9,296 nt of DNA from Chloroflexota bacterium. GTDB taxonomy: Bacteria > Chloroflexota > Limnocylindria > Limnocylindrales > CSP1-4. Where the stretch lies: the NCBI GenBank assembly GCA_021790375.1, contig JAJYEB010000054.1:1-9296 (forward strand), in the 5' to 3' direction. The translations under genes and the position numbers were made by a program. Under the pieces are notes generated by a model that worked only from the letters and a program-made list of their open reading frames with translations, ran no database searches and was not told the DNA's origin. Shown in pieces: positions 7,347 through 9,296 of this stretch; position 1 is the stretch's first letter; the number at the start of each line of letters is the position of its first letter.

Positions 7347-7357
<11 letters not shown>
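5666..7357 (-). CDS. ABC-2 type exporter permease, two-half fusion (polyketide-antibiotic exporter-like)
   Basis: A 563-residue integral membrane protein with about 12 hydrophobic helices, starting near residue 40 (SFIIAAGLFGGLSLVLSAAIG) and ending with AVGVVACVVIAVGGILLGAWG before a short charged tail RRDVSR. It resembles large permeases annotated as exporters of polyketide antibiotics (COG3559-like, by recollection). Internal symmetry is visible: GEAARGSLDFVAASPFGKRR in the first half matches SDETDGRLEEILSVPMSRAR in the second, each after a helix and in a cytoplasmic loop likely to contact the ATPase. One chain therefore probably supplies both ABC-2 halves. ATG 7357 lies 11 bp inside the end of the ATPase gene and is preceded by GAGGTGA about 6 nt upstream, a strong site suggesting coupled translation. 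It should form an efflux pump with the ATPase encoded just upstream; the substrate is unknown. Confidence 0.88.
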
Positions 7358-8257
<900 letters not shown>

Positions 8258-8261
<4 letters not shown>

Positions 8262-8983
8262 GCTGCCTGTCCTTTCAAGGGGGCTGTCGGGTCGAACCAG
8301 TAGCGCAGCGTCGCCTCGTCGGCGATCGGCCACTCGAGCCGTGAGGTGCCCAGGATCCGCTCGAAGGCCTCGATGTAGGTCCCGATGGTCGACTGAACGG
8401 TCTCGAACGAGACGGTCCCGTCCAGGCGGCCGAGGAACAGGGGGATGATCTCGTCCTGGAGCCCCAGCATCACGGACGTGATGACGCTCGCCGTCCCCTC
8501 CGGCGACGCGACCGAGAACGCGCCTTCCGCGGCCCCCTGGCGGAGGATGCCAGCCAGCAGCGGGGTGAGGCGCATCCTGGTCGCGGCCCGGAGCCGCGCA
8601 ACGACGGTTGCGTTCTCGTCCGAGTACCAGACGCGCATGAGCTCTGCCACGGCCGCCGGCTGGAACTCGGGCTGCTCGCGCTTCCACTGCGCGATGCCCG
8701 AGAACACGCCCTCCAGCTTGGCGAGCGCTCCGAGGTCCGGGTCCGCGGCGACGGGCTCCACGCGGCTGATGCCGACCTCCACCATCCGGTCGACCACCGC
8801 CGCCAGGAGCTCGGCCTTCGAGCCGAAGTAGTGGAAGAACGCCCCCTTCGATGCCCCGACCTGCCGGATGACGTCGGCGATGCTCAGGTTGTCGTATCCC
8901 TTCGCCTGGATGAGCCGCAACGCGGCGTCGACGAACGCGTCGCGCCGGACGGCGTGAGCGGCGGGGTCGAGCGTCCGTGCCAT
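8258..8983 (-). CDS. TetR-family transcriptional regulator of the ABC exporter operon
   Basis: A 241-residue dimeric repressor-type DNA-binding protein. The TetR_N domain spans about residues 15-60, with helix-turn-helix LSIADVIRQVGASKGAFFHYFGSKAELL, the hallmark of the family. The remainder is the helical ligand-binding and dimerisation domain, which is variable and does not reveal the inducer. Start ATG 8983 is favoured by GGAGG at 8987-8991 with 5-nt spacing; ATG 8995 would add four residues (MEDR) but sits inside the operator palindrome and lacks a good site. The gene is first in the operon and its stop overlaps the ATPase start by 4 bp. A palindrome and promoter directly upstream suggest that it represses its own operon and is released by an exported compound. 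Confidence 0.94.
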
Positions 8984-8994
8984 CCGATCCTCCA

Positions 8995-9023
8995 TAAAAC
9001 AAACCGACTGTCGGTCTATTTTA
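8995..9023. promoter_or_regulatory. TetR-type operator palindrome
   Basis: Left arm TAAAACAAACCGAC (8995-9008), central T, right arm GTCGGTCTATTTTA (9010-9023). The arms match at 12 of 14 positions and the core ACCGAC-T-GTCGGT is perfect. It lies 12 bp upstream of the tetR ATG and overlaps the -10 element and likely transcription start, so bound repressor would block initiation. The size and shape suit a TetR-family dimer site. Binding by this particular regulator is inferred. Confidence 0.8.
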
Positions 9024-9045
9024 TCAGCGGCGACACGGACGTCAA
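9018..9045 (-). promoter_or_regulatory. Sigma70-like promoter for tetR-ABC operon
   Basis: On the minus strand, -35 TTGACG (9045-9040), a 16-bp spacer, and -10 TAAAAT (9023-9018). The -35 matches TTGACA at five of six bases, and the AT-rich -10 stands out in this GC-rich sequence. Transcription would begin near 9010-9012, giving a leader of about 28 nt that contains the GGAGG site. The -10 overlaps one palindrome arm. Confidence 0.7.
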
Positions 9046-9179
9046 CCCCAATCGCGTTCCGATCGGCCCCCGCCGGCGGGCTCGTGCCCCCCACGGATCG
9101 GTCGGCGCCCCCTACGATGGACGCGGCTCGGCGTCGTCGGAGGACGTCGATCTGCCCTCTCGCAAGGCAGGTATCCCCG

Positions 9180-9296
9180 ATGTCCATCGTGCTGGACGGT
9201 TCTTCCCTGACGATCGAACGGCTCGTGCGTGTGGCCCGCGACGGCGAGCGCGTCGAGCTGCATCCCGCGGCGCTCGAGCGCATCCGCGTGTGCCGG
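9180..9296 (+). CDS. hutH: Aromatic amino acid lyase N-terminus, probably histidine ammonia-lyase (partial)
   Basis: The first 39 codons of a gene cut by the window end. The peptide reads MSIVLDGSSLTIERLVRVAR, then DGERVELHPAALERIRVCR. This is the characteristic N-terminus of the HAL/PAL family (VLDGxSLT, then VAR and a conserved arginine-containing helix). Histidine ammonia-lyase deaminates histidine to urocanate, the substrate of the urocanase in this window, which favours hutH. Related MIO-type lyases or aminomutases share this N-terminus, and the catalytic Ala-Ser-Gly lies beyond the window. ATG 9180 has only a weak site (GGCAGG at 9166-9171), and no in-frame start was seen between 9147 and it. 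A possible -10 TACGAT lies at 9113-9118 without a clear -35. It is divergent from tetR across 196 bp. Confidence 0.75.
   Translation, partial: MSIVLDGSSLTIERLVRVARDGERVELHPAALERIRVCR

Noticed and set aside
8262..9002. N-terminal extension of the ABC ATPase reading upstream of ATG 8261
   Set aside because: This stretch is the shadow of the TetR gene; the ATPase starts at ATG 8261 with a ribosome-binding site and normal family N-terminus.
9139..9179. GGAGG at 9139-9143 as the lyase ribosome-binding site
   Set aside because: It lies about 36 nt before ATG 9180 with no in-frame start codon at a suitable distance.

Overview
The window is about 70% G+C, with short intergenic gaps, GTG and ATG starts, and mostly operon-style overlaps. 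This suits a high-GC soil-type bacterium such as an Actinomycetota or a high-GC Chloroflexota lineage; the sequence alone does not decide between them. Every call rests on reading motifs by eye, with no database search.

Layout. (1) Positions 1-620 hold the 3' part of a GalT-like nucleotidyltransferase (HIT superfamily) that lacks the usual HPH catalytic triplet. (2) Positions 853-3679 form a compact plus-strand unit: an ECF sigma factor, a possible 32-codon micro-ORF made of four 18-bp repeats, and a large membrane-anchored protein. That protein has an N-terminal zinc-finger anti-sigma domain, one membrane helix and an extracytoplasmic part with WSPDG (TolB/WD40-like propeller) motifs. The sigma stop and the next ATG, and the micro-ORF stop and the anti-sigma ATG, both sit in ATGA overlaps. 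(3) Positions 3681-5459 on the minus strand carry an intact urocanate hydratase gene (hutU), whose stop lies 1 bp from the anti-sigma stop. (4) Positions 5460-5665 hold a perfect 9-bp inverted repeat and a 28-bp tandem repeat. (5) Positions 5666-8983 on the minus strand are a three-gene operon with overlapping ends: a TetR-family regulator, an ABC ATPase and a 12-helix two-half ABC-2 type exporter permease. A sigma70-like promoter and a near-perfect 29-bp palindrome precede it, suggesting autoregulation. (6) At 9180-9296, divergent from tetR, is the first 39 codons of an aromatic amino acid lyase, probably histidine ammonia-lyase (hutH).

How the genes work together. HutH and HutU would carry out the first two steps of histidine degradation, but a self-contained TetR/ABC drug-export cassette lies between them and they are transcribed in opposite directions. 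The sigma/anti-sigma pair looks like a cell-surface signalling unit in which the propeller-bearing extracellular part could sense a signal and control sigma release. The most unusual items are the HPH-to-HLC change in the GalT-like protein, the repeat-encoded micro-ORF between sigma and anti-sigma, and tandem repeats of three different unit lengths at gene boundaries.
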